From the NCBI GenBank assembly GCA_963783045.1, contig CAWAMD010000001.1:372001-436000 (forward strand): a stretch of DNA of 64,000 nucleotides, written 5' to 3'. The translations under genes and the position numbers were made by a program. The DNA is from CAWAMD01 sp963783045. Lineage in GTDB: Bacteria; Actinomycetota; Nitriliruptoria; Nitriliruptorales; Nitriliruptoraceae. The number at the start of each line of letters is the position of its first letter. The stretch's first letter is position 1. This document shows, piece after piece, positions 35,217 to 44,082 of this stretch. The notes under the pieces are model-generated. The model ran no database searches, was not told the DNA's origin, and saw only the letters and a program-made list of their open reading frames with translations.

Positions 35217-35642
35217 TCAGGCGGGTCGCTCCCACCGGACCTCGGGGAACTGCGTGAAGTCGTGGTCGTAGGAGACGAGCGTGCAGCGGTGCTCGATCGC
35301 GAGGGCGGCGAGGTGGGCGTCGTTCACGAGGTTCGCGCCGATCCCACGGGTGGCGAGCAGGTCGCGCAGGACACGGGGATGGTCGGCCGTCGGCTCGACC
35401 ACGACAGCCGGTGGTGCGGACAGCCAGGCGTCGACCCGGTCCATGGCGGCGTCGACCGTCAGCGGCGAGGGGAACAGCCCCGCCTTCGTCGACAGTCGGA
35501 CGAAGGCCAGCAGGGCGACCCATGCGAAGGCGACGGCGTCCGCGCCGGACAGTGCTGCGTCGAGCCACTGGCGGGATGGCTCGTGATGCTCGGCGTCCGC
35601 GTTGACCGCATACAGCAGGACGTTCGCGTCGACGAGCTTCAC
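35217..35642 (-). CDS. PIN-domain ribonuclease toxin (second pair)
   Basis: 141 residues from GTG 35642, which overlaps the antitoxin stop. PIN-domain acids: 'MKLVDANVLLYAVNAD', 'DAHLAALAIEH' and 'VSYDHDFTQFP'. The middle 'GANLVNDAHLAALAI' is typical of this VapC subgroup. It differs strongly from the 30.2-kb toxin, so the two pairs are not a recent duplication. Confidence 0.87.
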   Translation of the reverse strand: MKLVDANVLLYAVNADAEHHEPSRQWLDAALSGADAVAFAWVALLAFVRLSTKAGLFPSPLTVDAAMDRVDAWLSAPPAVVVEPTADHPRVLRDLLATRGIGANLVNDAHLAALAIEHRCTLVSYDHDFTQFPEVRWERPA

Positions 35643-35893
35643 TTCCCGGCCTGCATCCGACGGACGAGCGCCTCGTCCTCGAGCTCGCCCGCGAGCTGCA
35701 GCGCCCGGTCGAGGCTCACCGCGGGCTGTCCCATCGATGCAGTCGCCGTGCGGAACGGCTCGCTGCCCTCCGGGTCGTGAGCGCTCCGGCGGATGGCCTC
35801 GTTGACGGCTTCCTTGAAGCTCAGGCCGCGTTCGCGCATCCGTCGCCGGATGATCTGCTCGGCGTCAGGATCGAGGGTCACGGTCGTTCGCAT
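35639..35893 (-). CDS. Ribbon-helix-helix antitoxin of the second PIN pair
   Basis: 84 residues. 'MRTTVTLDPDAEQIIRRRM' and 'LSFKEAVNEAIRRSA' form an RHH domain; the tail 'AGELEDEALVRRMQAGK' would bind the toxin. The start codon lies only 4 bp from a 37-bp inverted repeat, so the messenger may be nearly leaderless and directly blocked by its own product. Confidence 0.87.
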   Translation of the reverse strand: MRTTVTLDPDAEQIIRRRMRERGLSFKEAVNEAIRRSAHDPEGSEPFRTATASMGQPAVSLDRALQLAGELEDEALVRRMQAGK

Positions 35894-35896
35894 GGT

Positions 35897-35933
35897 CGCA
35901 TCATAGCATCAGACCGTTTGATGCTATGATGCG
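35897..35933. promoter_or_regulatory. Perfect 15-bp inverted repeat: operator between the divergent TA modules
   Basis: Arms CGCATCATAGCATCA (35897-35911) and TGATGCTATGATGCG (35919-35933) are exact reverse complements around GACCGTT. It is directly upstream of the RHH antitoxin (minus strand) and 92 bp before the MNT gene (plus strand). AT-rich arms in this GC-rich DNA suggest that it also holds the promoter. Confidence 0.75.
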
Positions 35934-36024
35934 GACGTTCGCTCGGGTGCCTGCCGTCCGTGCTGGCTGCCGGCATACCGGCACAGGAGCTCGGATCACA
36001 CCCCGGGTCGTTAGGCTGGAGACG

Positions 36025-36450
36025 ATGACCCTGCTGTCCCGACTCTGTGCCGCCGCCGACGAGGTGTTCGCCGGCGGCCCGGTGCTGTTCGCGGAGCTGT
36101 ACGGGTCGCAGGCCACCGGCCGGACCCACGCCCACAGCGACGTGGACGTGGCGGTGTTCGTCGACCCGACCACGCCGGCCGACGAGCGGTTCGCGCTTTC
36201 GCTGCGTCTGGCCGGCCGGCTCGAGCAGGCGGTCGGTGTCGGCCCGTTCGAGGCGCTGCTGATCCTCAACGACGCCCCGCTGGCGCTCGCCGGTCGGGTG
36301 CTCCGGGACCGCCAGGTGATCTACTCGCGTGACGAGCCGGCCCGGGTCGCCTACGAGAGCCGGACGTTCCGCCAGTTCGTCGACTTCGAGCGGCATGCCG
36401 AGCCGATGCGGCAGGCCCGGCTGCGCTCGCTCGCGGACGGGCGTGCCTGA
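36025..36450 (+). CDS. mntA: MNT-domain nucleotidyltransferase antitoxin (MntA-like)
   Basis: 141 residues from ATG 36025. 'AELYGSQATGRTHAHSDVDV' contains the nucleotidyltransferase signature GSx(10)DxD (G27, S28, D39, D41). In MntA/HepT systems this small enzyme adds AMP to the HEPN toxin and so inactivates it. It overlaps the HEPN gene by one base. An in-frame ATG at 35926 lies within the operator and lacks a ribosome site. Confidence 0.85.
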   Translation: MTLLSRLCAAADEVFAGGPVLFAELYGSQATGRTHAHSDVDVAVFVDPTTPADERFALSLRLAGRLEQAVGVGPFEALLILNDAPLALAGRVLRDRQVIYSRDEPARVAYESRTFRQFVDFERHAEPMRQARLRSLADGRA

Positions 36451-36866
36451 TGGTCGATCGCGCACGACTCGAACGGCTGCTGAGCGCGATCGCCGGCGAG
36501 CTCAACGTCCTCGAGGACCTCGCCGGTCGCCCCGACGATGAGCTGGTCGCCGACCAGACCGCCATCCGCGCGGTCAAGTACGCCTTCGTGGTCGCCATCG
36601 AGGCGTCGATCGACGCGGCCCAGCATGTGATCAGCGCCGAGGGGTGGCGGGTCCCCGAGTCGTTCGCGGACGCGTTCGCGGTCCTGGACGAGGGCGGGAT
36701 TCTCGACGACGAGGTGGCCGACGCGATGGCGGACGCCGCGCGGTTCCGGAACCTCCTCGTCCACGGGTACGCCGATGTCGACGACCGACGGGTTCTGGAC
36801 GTCCTGCGCAACGGCACGGACGCCCTGCGGGCATACGTCGCCGCCATCGCCGCGCTGGCGGGCTGA
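36450..36866 (+). CDS. hepT: HEPN-domain RNase toxin (HepT-like, DUF86)
   Basis: 138 residues, mostly helical. 'RFRNLLVHGYADVDD' carries the RX4HXY motif (R100, H105, Y107): Arg and His are the RNase catalytic pair, and the Tyr is the residue that MntA modifies with AMP in studied systems. This is a complete MNT/HEPN module next to a VapBC pair. Confidence 0.87.
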   Translation: MVDRARLERLLSAIAGELNVLEDLAGRPDDELVADQTAIRAVKYAFVVAIEASIDAAQHVISAEGWRVPESFADAFAVLDEGGILDDEVADAMADAARFRNLLVHGYADVDDRRVLDVLRNGTDALRAYVAAIAALAG

Positions 36867-36890
36867 CCCCCAGACCATGGCCGCGGGCAC

Positions 36891-37916
36891 CTACGCCGGC
36901 TGCAGCGCCACGCACCGGATCGCCGGCAGGCCGCTCGCGACCTGCGTCCAGCGCCGGCCCGCGTCGTCGGAGCGGTACACCTCCCCGGACGCCGTTCCGA
37001 CGACCGCCACGTCGCCGTCGGCGGCGAGACAGTGGGTATCGACGTTGTCGTCGAACCACTCGGGCAGCCCGTCGACGCAGCGCTCGAACGCCCCGTCGCC
37101 GTCCAGCGGCGCCCGGTAGACCGCCGACCGCCGGCCGCCCGGGCCCGTCGAGGCGCTGAGCAGCACGGTGTCGCCGGCGACCGCGACCGCCCGGCAGTAG
37201 CGGGCGTGCAGGCCGGCGTCGCGGATCTGCCACGACGCGCCCCGGTCGCGGCTGACCCCGAGCCCACCTGCGCCGAGCGCCGCCAGCACCACCCCGTCGC
37301 CCACCGTCACGACCTGGTGCACGTCGGTGTGCAGGTCGATGGTCGGCTCCCATGCGCCCGAGCCGCCCGGCCCGGCTGAAGCGCCGCCCGCGCCGCCCGA
37401 GCCGCCCGCGCCGCCCGCCCCGGCTGAGGCGCCGGCGCCACGGGAGCGCAGGATCCCGCCGACGTGCACGTTCACATACCGCGTCCCGTCTGACGCCACC
37501 GCGATCGAGCGGACCGCCGGCGGCCCGCCCCAGGGTGTGTGCCACTCGGCGCGGGTCGGGGCGGACTCGAAGGGCTCGTCGCGCCGCGGGGCGCCCGAAC
37601 CATCAACGTCCCAGAGGTGCGCCCCGTCACCGCCGACGAGGGCCCCGTCGCCCGCCGGCGCGACGCACGTCGGCGCCCACTCGCCGCCGGCTACCCCGCC
37701 GCCGGCCGCCCCACCGCCGGCCGCCCCACCGCCGGATGCCCCACCACCGGGCGCCGCGACCGGCGACCACGCGCCCCCCGTCCGCCGCCACAGCCGCCCG
37801 TCGGCGACGGCCCAGCCACCGACCACGTGGGCGACCGTCAGCCCGTCGAGCGCCGTCACGCCCCCGCCGACCTCGTACAGCCCCGACCGGGTCCCGACGA
37901 CGACGTTGTGGCTCAT
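36891..37916 (-). CDS. BNR/sialidase-like beta-propeller protein with Gly-rich linkers
   Basis: 341 residues from ATG 37916. BNR/Asp-box-like blades are visible: 'GVSRDRGASWQIRDAGL', 'VYRSDDAGRRWTQVASGL', 'GTRSGLYEVGGGV'. Two glycine-alanine linkers (GGGASGGGAAGGGAAGGG and GAGASAGAGGAGGSGG) interrupt it, with codons that make near-repeats in the DNA. There is no signal peptide. Proteins of this kind are often mis-called glycosyl hydrolases; here no catalytic residues stand out. It is likely a binding propeller of unknown role. Confidence 0.7.
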   Translation of the reverse strand: MSHNVVVGTRSGLYEVGGGVTALDGLTVAHVVGGWAVADGRLWRRTGGAWSPVAAPGGGASGGGAAGGGAAGGGVAGGEWAPTCVAPAGDGALVGGDGAHLWDVDGSGAPRRDEPFESAPTRAEWHTPWGGPPAVRSIAVASDGTRYVNVHVGGILRSRGAGASAGAGGAGGSGGAGGASAGPGGSGAWEPTIDLHTDVHQVVTVGDGVVLAALGAGGLGVSRDRGASWQIRDAGLHARYCRAVAVAGDTVLLSASTGPGGRRSAVYRAPLDGDGAFERCVDGLPEWFDDNVDTHCLAADGDVAVVGTASGEVYRSDDAGRRWTQVASGLPAIRCVALQPA

Positions 37917-37947
37917 GTCCTCACCGAGACCCTGACCGGGCCGGTCC

Positions 37948-39585
37948 TCACCGGATCGAGGCCGGCTCCTCGCTGGAGTAGTCGTGGTAGTAGGTGTGGT
38001 AGTAGCCGTAGTAGCCGCTGCCCGGCGTGATGTTGTTGAGCACGATGCCGGAGGGCACGACCCCGACGCCCTCGAGCCGCTGGGCCGCCGCACGCACCGC
38101 GTGCCGGCCGGTCGTGCCGAGGTCGACCACGAGCAGCGAACCGCCGACCCGGGGGGCCAGCTCCAGCGCGTCGGCGACGGCCAGCACCGGCGGGCCGTCG
38201 TAGACGACGAGGTCGGCGACCTGCTCGAGCTCGCTCATGAGCTGCGCCATCGCCGGTGAGCCGAGCAGCTCGGCCGGGTTGGGCGGCACCTGCCCGCTGG
38301 TCAGCACCCGCAGGTTCGGGATCCCCACGTCGGAGATCGCGTCGGTGAGCTGCACGTCGCCGGCCAGCACGTCGGAGAGCCCCGGCGACGCGTCGATGCC
38401 GAAGGAGGTGTGCAGCGACGGGCGGCGCAGGTCAGCGCCGACGAGCAGCACCCGGGTGCCGGTCCGGGCCAGCGCCACGGCGAGGTTCGCCGCCGTCGTC
38501 GACTTGCCCTCGCGCGGGACGGCGCTCGTGACGAGCAGTGACCGCAGCGATCGACCGACGGCGAGGAAGCGGATGTTCGTGCGCAGGGTCCGGTAGGACT
38601 CCGAGGCGGGGGAGGCGGGTTCGACGAGGGAGACGAGCCGGGACTCGCTCTCCTTGTCGGTCTTCCAGTGCGGGATGTGTCCGAGCGCCGGGCGCCCGGC
38701 GGCGCGCACGGCCTGGTCCTCCGAGCGCAGCGAGTCGTCGAGGAAGTCCCGCAGGAACGCAAGACCGACCCCGAGCATCAGTCCGAGCACGAAGGCCAGC
38801 ACGCCGGTGCGCAGCGGCTTGGGGGAGAACGGGGACTCGGCGACCTCCGCGGGGCTGATGATCTGGCCGCCGGCCTGCGCGAAGACCTGGTTCCCGCTCA
38901 GCGCGGCCTGCTGCGCGCCGATCCCGGCGAGCTCGTTCTGCAGCCGCTCCTTCTCGATCTGGAGCGACTCGGCGTCGGACGACGAGGAGATCCCGATCTC
39001 GCGCTCGATCTCGCTGATCCGTCGGCGGGTCTCGTCGGCGCGCTCCTGCAGCGCCTTGCTGCCGCGGAGCAGCTGCTCGAGGGCCTGGTCGCTGCGGTAG
39101 TCGATGTAGGCGTTGGCGAAGCCCGACGCGATGTTGGCGGCCCGCTGCGCGTCGGGCGACGTCGCCTGGATCTCGAGGATCTGCGTGTCGCGGACCAGGC
39201 TGACGTTGACGTGCTTGAGCAGCTGGTCGGGTGTCGTGCCGCCGCCGACCTTCTCCGCCGCCTTCTCGGCGACCGGCCGGGAGGTCACGAGCTCCTTCTG
39301 GGTCTCGAGCTCCTGCTGCCCGAAGACGATCTGGCGCATCACGTCGTTGGAGGTGTCGCCGGTGGTGGACTCGACGATGACCCGCACCGACGAGCGGTAC
39401 TGCGGCGTCTGCGTGTAGGTGACGCCGAGGGCGACGCCGACGACGACGAGCACCGTGAGCAGGATGACCCACTTGCGTCGCCGGAGCACCGCGAGGTAGT
39501 CGCGGAGGTCGAGCGTGTCAGCGGTGTAGTGATCGTCCAACGGAACGGTTCCCCCGGCCGGCCTTGGGCGTGTGGGCGCCGGCAT
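37948..39585 (-). CDS. Wzz/BY-kinase: polysaccharide biosynthesis tyrosine autokinase
   Basis: 545 residues from ATG 39585. The N-terminal Wzz domain has a membrane segment (WVILLTVLVVVGVALGVTY), a periplasmic-facing coiled region and a second membrane segment (LAFVLGLMLGVGLAFL) near 280. The cytoplasmic kinase has Walker A 'SAVPREGKSTTAANLA' (near 355), Walker A' 'LLVGADLRRPSLH' and Walker B 'DLVVYDGPPVLA'. The C-terminus is a tyrosine cluster (YYGYYHTYYHDYSS), the autophosphorylation tail of bacterial tyrosine kinases. It controls chain length and export of a capsule or exopolysaccharide. No glycosyltransferases lie next to it. Confidence 0.9.
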   Translation of the reverse strand: MPAPTRPRPAGGTVPLDDHYTADTLDLRDYLAVLRRRKWVILLTVLVVVGVALGVTYTQTPQYRSSVRVIVESTTGDTSNDVMRQIVFGQQELETQKELVTSRPVAEKAAEKVGGGTTPDQLLKHVNVSLVRDTQILEIQATSPDAQRAANIASGFANAYIDYRSDQALEQLLRGSKALQERADETRRRISEIEREIGISSSSDAESLQIEKERLQNELAGIGAQQAALSGNQVFAQAGGQIISPAEVAESPFSPKPLRTGVLAFVLGLMLGVGLAFLRDFLDDSLRSEDQAVRAAGRPALGHIPHWKTDKESESRLVSLVEPASPASESYRTLRTNIRFLAVGRSLRSLLVTSAVPREGKSTTAANLAVALARTGTRVLLVGADLRRPSLHTSFGIDASPGLSDVLAGDVQLTDAISDVGIPNLRVLTSGQVPPNPAELLGSPAMAQLMSELEQVADLVVYDGPPVLAVADALELAPRVGGSLLVVDLGTTGRHAVRAAAQRLEGVGVVPSGIVLNNITPGSGYYGYYHTYYHDYSSEEPASIR

Positions 39586-39635
39586 CGTACCCGTCCGGTC
39601 GTCCGCGGGTGATGGCGCTCGACTCCGGCCGCGAA

Positions 39636-39679
39636 GTGTGCGGCGTTTGTTCCCACGAGACCGGGAGAACCCCGCACAC
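39636..39679. repeat. Hairpin element, dispersed copy 2
   Basis: Stem GTGTGCGG / CCGCACAC with inner arms gtttgttccc / gggagaac and loop acgagacc. It matches the reverse complement of 16887-16927 over most of its length. It lies upstream of both the kinase (minus) and the RCC1 protein (plus). Confidence 0.55.
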
Positions 39680-39820
39680 AAATGAAATCGGAGGCCGGCA
39701 AACCGCCCATGGCCCCTTTTGGCCTCGTAGCCTGCGTGGCGCCGGCAGGGGGCGCCTGCCGGCACGGACGGGGCAGCCGGTCGCGGGCTGTGGCTGCTCC
39801 TTTGCGACCAGGGGCGAGCC
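39680..39820 (+). other. Structured leader of the RCC1-repeat gene
   Basis: Contains a strong hairpin GCCGGCAGG / CCTGCCGGC (39741-39763, loop gggcg) and a second stem GGTCGC / GCGACC just before the gene. ccggcaaaccg recalls the ggcaaacc of c-di-GMP-I riboswitches, but the second conserved segment (gacgcaaagcc) is missing, so I do not call a riboswitch. Confidence 0.35.
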
Positions 39821-42800
39821 ATGCGTGGGGCAGCGGTGCGGGACCGGCGTGTTCGGGCGGGAGCACGCCTCGGCGTGTGGGTGTTGCTGGCGTCGTTGCT
39901 GGTCCCGCTGCAGGTGCTCGCGGACGCCGCCCCTGCGCACGCGGCCGTTCGGGACGGTGTGCTCCTGGGCATGGGAAGCGATTACGAGGGGACGCTCGGC
40001 GACGGGACCGTCGGGAACCCCGACTACGGCAACCCGCCGACGGAAGTGGCTGGCCTCTCGGATGTCGTGCAGGTCGCCGTCGCGGGCGGCCACACCCTGG
40101 CGCTGCGGGCCGACGGACGGGTGTGGTCCTGGGGCGACGACACCCGTGGACAGGTCGGCGACGGGACGGTCGGGACCCCCGACCTCGACGGGGTGCCGAA
40201 CGAGGTGATCGACCTGACCGACGTGGTCCAGGTGTCGGCCGGAGACTTCTTCAGCCTCGCGCTGCGGGCGGACGGCACCGTCTGGGCCTTCGGCTGGGAC
40301 AACCTGGGGCAGCTCGGCGGCGGCGACGCGGTGACGCCGGTGGAGCAGCCCGTGCCACAGCAGGTCGTGGGTCTGACCAACGTCGTCGAGATCGCGGCCG
40401 GAGCCGGCCACGGGCTGGCGCTGCGTTCCGACGGGAGCGTGTGGGCGTGGGGCCACGACGGCGAGGGACAGCTCGGCGACCGCGAGGTCGGCAATCCCGT
40501 GGTCGTCCGCACGCCGGCGCCGGTCGTCGGGCTGACCGACGTGACCCACGTCGCGGCGGGCGGCAACCACAGCCTCGCGGTGCGCGCGGACGGGACGCTG
40601 TGGGCCTGGGGCCGCGACGTGGACGGCGAGCTCGGGGACGGCACGGTCGGGAGCCCGGACAACGTCGCGTATCCGACCCGGGTGCAGGGATTGACCGGCG
40701 TCGTCGACGCGGCCGCAGGACGGTCCCACAGCGTCGCCCTCCGTTCCGACGGGACGGTGTGGGCGTTCGGGAATGACACCAACGGCCAGCTCGGTGACGG
40801 GGTGATCCAGTCGCCGACCGACGACCCCGTGCCGGGCCCCGTCCAGGGCCTGGCCGACGTGGTCGCGATCGACGCGACCTGGAGCAACACCTTCGCGGTC
40901 CGTGGCGACGGCACCGCCTGGGCGATGGGACAGATCGGGGGGCAGGCTGGCGGTGTCGGCGGCGTCACCCCCGCGCCGGTGCCGGACCTGACGGGCGTCC
41001 AGCAGGTGGCGTCCGACGGCTACACCACCTTCGTGCTCTCGGCGCCCACCGTGGCCGTGTCCACGACCGCGCTCGACCTCGGCGGCCAGCCCGTCGGCAC
41101 CACGTCGCCGGCGCAGACGGTCACGGTGACGAACACCGGCATGGTCGAGGTCTTCGGCCCCGTCGCGACCGTCGAGGGCTACCGCGCCGACGAGTTCCCG
41201 ATCGTCGCCGACACCTGCGCGACCGTGGTGCTCGCCGCCGGCCAGAGCTGTCAGGTCGACGTGGCCGTCTCCCCATCCGGCACGGGCTGGCGCTCGGCGA
41301 CCCTGAGCCTGACGGACAACGCCGTCAGCAGCCCCCAGCACGTGCTCCTGTCCGGCGAGGGGACCGACCCCGGACTCCGGCTCGACCTCACCAGCCTCGA
41401 CTTCGGCGACCAGCGCACCTGGACGGCCGCGACCCACCAGGTCACCGTGACGAGCACGGGGACGACACCGGTCACGGTGTCCGCTGCGAGCCTGTCCGGC
41501 AGCGAGGCTGGTGACTTCTTCGTGGACGGCCCGAGCCTCCCGGCGACGCTGGCACCCGGGCAGTCGTTGCCCGTCTCCATCACCTACCTCCCACCGGCGG
41601 AGCGTCCGGCACGCGCGACGTTGACCTTGACGACGGACACCCGGACCGGGACGCACACGGTCGACCTGCTCGGTCGCGGCGTCGCGCCGGCCCTTGCGGT
41701 CACCCCGTCGTCCCTCACGTTCCCCGCGGTGCGGGTCGGGAGCAGCTCCGACGCGCAGCAGGTCGTCTTCCGCAACGACGGGACCGCCTCGCTGGCGCTC
41801 GATGCCATCGTCGTCGCGGGCGCCAATGCCGGCGACTTCACGATCACCTCGAGCCTGTGCGGGACGATCCTGTCCGCAGGTGCACAGTGTCCGGCGTGGG
41901 TGGCGTTCACCCCTGAGGCGAGCGGACCTCGGCAGGCGGCCCTGGCCGTGCGCAGCAGCGATCTGCTGGCGCCGGTCACGATCCCGCTGGCTGGCGACGC
42001 CGACAACCCGGTTGCGACGCTGTCCACGTCGGCGGTCGACTTCGGTGAGCAGCGTGTCGGTCCCTCGTCGACCTGGGGGCTCTGGGTCCGCAATGACGGG
42101 GTCGGGCCGCTCGAGATCGGGGCGCTGCGGATCTCCGGAAACACACCCGGCTCGTTCACGCTGGGGGCGTCCGACTGTGAGGGGGCCAGCCTCGCCGAGG
42201 GTGACGTGTGCACGGTCCAGGTGTCATTGTCTGCCGCAGCCGAGGGGCCGCTCGACGCCGTGCTCGAGGTCGTCGACAACGCGGGGGACAGCCCGCAGCA
42301 GGTGGCCCTGCACGGGGTGGGGGTCCGTCCGGCTGCCGGGTTCTCCCCGGCACCGCTCGACCTCGGTGGTCAGCTCGTCGGCACCTCGACGACTCGCTCC
42401 GTCACGGTCACGAACACGGGCACCGGCACGATGCAGGTCGGCAGCGTGTCCGTGCCGGACGGGCCGTTCTCGGTCGAGCTGCCGGCGCTGCCCGTCTTCC
42501 TGCGGGGCGGGGAGAGTCTGGCGGTCCCGGTGACGTTCGCGCCGGGGGCGACGGGACCCATGGCCGCCGACCTTTCCGTCGCGGTCGACACCGCGTGGGA
42601 CGGCGCCTTCGTGACCCGCACCGTGGCGCTGTCGGGTGCCGGTGTGGCCCCGTCGGTCGAGGTGTCGCCGGGGAGCCTCACGTTCGGGACGCAGCCGGTG
42701 GGCAGCACCGGGCCCGCGTCGCGCGTGGCGGTGGCCAACACGGGCGACGCGCCGCTGACGGTGTCGGACGTGACGGCGGCCGGGGCGTTCCCGGGTGACT

Positions 42801-43478
42801 TCACGGTGGCGGCGAACACGTGCGTGGCCCCGGTGGCGCCGGGTGGCGGCTGTTCGGTGTGGGTGGCGTTCGCGCCGTCCGGGACGGGGGTGCGCTCGGG
42901 CGAGCTGGTGCTCTCGACCGACGACCCGGGCCGGGGTCGGGTGTCGGTGTCGCTGGCGGGGTCGGGGGTGAGCGACGGCGGACCTGGTCCTCACCGCCTC
43001 GCCGTGGCCGACGAAGGTCGTGTCCGGCGACCGGGTGACGGTGTCCTGGACGGTGTCGAACGCCGGCCCGGCCGGCGCGGACGGGGTGACCCTGGATGCG
43101 CCGGTGCCGGCGGGCACGAGTCTGGTGTCGGTGTGGACGCCGGTGGGATCGTGCGATGCTGCGGTGGTGTGCGACCTGCCGGTGCTCCCCGCGGGATCGT
43201 CGGTGACGGTCACGACCCGGCTGGACGTGACGGCGGCGGTCGGGGAGACGGTGGTGTCGTCGGCGTCGGTGGCCGGGCAGGTCGCCGATCCAGACCCGAC
43301 CGACAACGGGCTGACCCGGAGCGCGACGGTGGCGGACGCGCCGCCGATCGTGACCTCCCCGCCCGACACCCGCACCCGCACGCCACGGGTGCGGGCGGTC
43401 GATCCGCTGCCACGGATCCTCGACGGGCCCCGTGAACGGCCGACCGCGCGGCAGGTGACCGGCCGGGTGCGCGGCTGA
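39821..43478 (+). CDS. Secreted RCC1-repeat protein with ASH/choice-of-anchor-D repeats and DUF11 domain, one frameshift
   Basis: About 1,219 residues. A signal peptide (WVLLASLLVPLQVLADAAPA, then AHA) leads to six or seven RCC1-type blades up to about residue 407, each with 'HTLALRADGRVWSWGDD'-like cores and 'GQLGDG' turns, which should fold as a beta-propeller. Then come six Ig-like repeats of about 107 residues (ASPM-SPD-2-Hydin type: 'LDLGGQPVGTTSPAQTVTVT', 'LTFPAVRVGSSSDAQQV', 'LTFGTQPVGSTGPASRV'). After a one-base insertion near 42980 the frame continues as 'ADLVLTASPWPTKVV' and a DUF11-like domain to 43478. No LPxTG or other anchor is visible. Likely a secreted or surface-adhesion protein. 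Confidence 0.85.
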
Positions 43479-43512
43479 CCGCCGTCCCATCCTGAGCTGA
43501 AACGGCGGGTGC

Positions 43513-43590
43513 CTGGCCCGGCCAGATCGACGGACCCAGTTACGCCGGCATGCCGATGAAACGGGGTCCGTCGATGGGGCGTCCCGGTCG
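43513..43590. repeat. 78-bp direct repeat, copy A
   Basis: About 91% identical to 44083-44160 (seven differences). It contains the inverted repeat ATCGACGGACCC / GGGTCCGTCGAT, so it can fold into a 12-bp stem with a 27-base loop. It lies 35 bp after the RCC1-protein stop and directly beyond the short downstream frame of the HipB-like gene. Confidence 0.7.
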
Positions 43591-43619
43591 CAGGGTCCCG
43601 GTGTCGCCGACCGGCGGCG

Positions 43620-43706
43620 CTACCCGCTGTCCCCCGCGGGCCGCCCGGACGCCAGGGCCTGGATGCGCCGCTCGACCCGCTCCGGGATCGCGGGCGGGCC
43701 CGCCAT
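43620..43706 (-). CDS. 28-residue frame coupled to the HipB-like gene, possible gene remnant
   Basis: ATG 43706 shares bases with the HipB-like stop (TGATG), the arrangement of a translationally coupled second gene. The frame gives a peptide containing 'AIPERVERRIQALASGRP' and stops at 43620. I do not recognise it, and it does not look like the start of HipA. The 78-bp repeat copy A begins 30 bp further on. It may be the truncated start of the partner gene. Confidence 0.35.
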   Translation of the reverse strand: MAGPPAIPERVERRIQALASGRPAGDSG

Positions 43707-43933
43707 CAGCCCTCCCCGCGTGGCCGGACGACCACCTCGAGGCCGAGGCGCCACAGGATCCGGAACAGCCGCTCGGTGTGTTCGGTCGCGTGCCCGCGCT
43801 CGAGGTCGGACAGGTAGGACCGGTGGATACCCGCGAGCTCCGCGAGCTCTGCCTGGACGAGGCCCTGCTCGTGTCGGCGGCTGCGGATGACGTCACCGAG
43901 ATCAGCCGGCTCGCGGACGACCCATTCGTGCAC
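43706..43933 (-). CDS. HipB-like (y4mF-type) XRE-family regulator
   Basis: 75 residues from GTG 43933, with gaggagc upstream. 'IRSRRHEQGLVQAELAELAG' and 'IHRSYLSDLERGHATEH' form an XRE helix-turn-helix, and the C-terminus 'LFRILWRLGLEVVVRPRGEG' is the hallmark of HipB antitoxins of the y4mF type. A longer frame reaches 44200 but crosses the operators and lacks a ribosome site. HipB normally sits in front of hipA; no hipA is found here. Confidence 0.8.
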   Translation of the reverse strand: MHEWVVREPADLGDVIRSRRHEQGLVQAELAELAGIHRSYLSDLERGHATEHTERLFRILWRLGLEVVVRPRGEG

Positions 43934-43945
43934 GACGCTCCTCGC

Positions 43946-44037
43946 GTCTGGATTTCCCGACAGCGGCACGGTAACGGCCGCCCGTCCGGAAATCAAGACA
44001 TGTGCGCGAATGCGCCCGTTAGTCGGGATATCCGGAC
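43946..44037 (-). promoter_or_regulatory. Three operator copies at a 38-bp period upstream of the HipB-like gene
   Basis: GTCTGGATTTCCCGAC (43946-43961), GTCCGGAAATCAAGAC (43984-43999) and GTCGGGATATCCGGAC (44022-44037) fit the consensus GTCNGGAWWTCNNGAC, and each is followed by A. The third copy is almost a perfect palindrome. The first lies just upstream of the ribosome site, where the transcript would begin. Only the 16-17 bp sites are conserved; the sequence between them is not. Confidence 0.65.
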
Positions 44038-44082
44038 AACAACGGCGCCATGCGCCGCCGGGCAGTTCCGCGGGGGCGCTGG

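Noticed and set aside
36891..37916. Glycosyl hydrolase (sialidase)
   Set aside because: Only BNR-like blades are seen; no catalytic residues and no signal peptide.
39690..39800. Possible c-di-GMP riboswitch
   Set aside because: Only ggcaaacc matches; the second conserved segment and the tetraloop receptor are absent.
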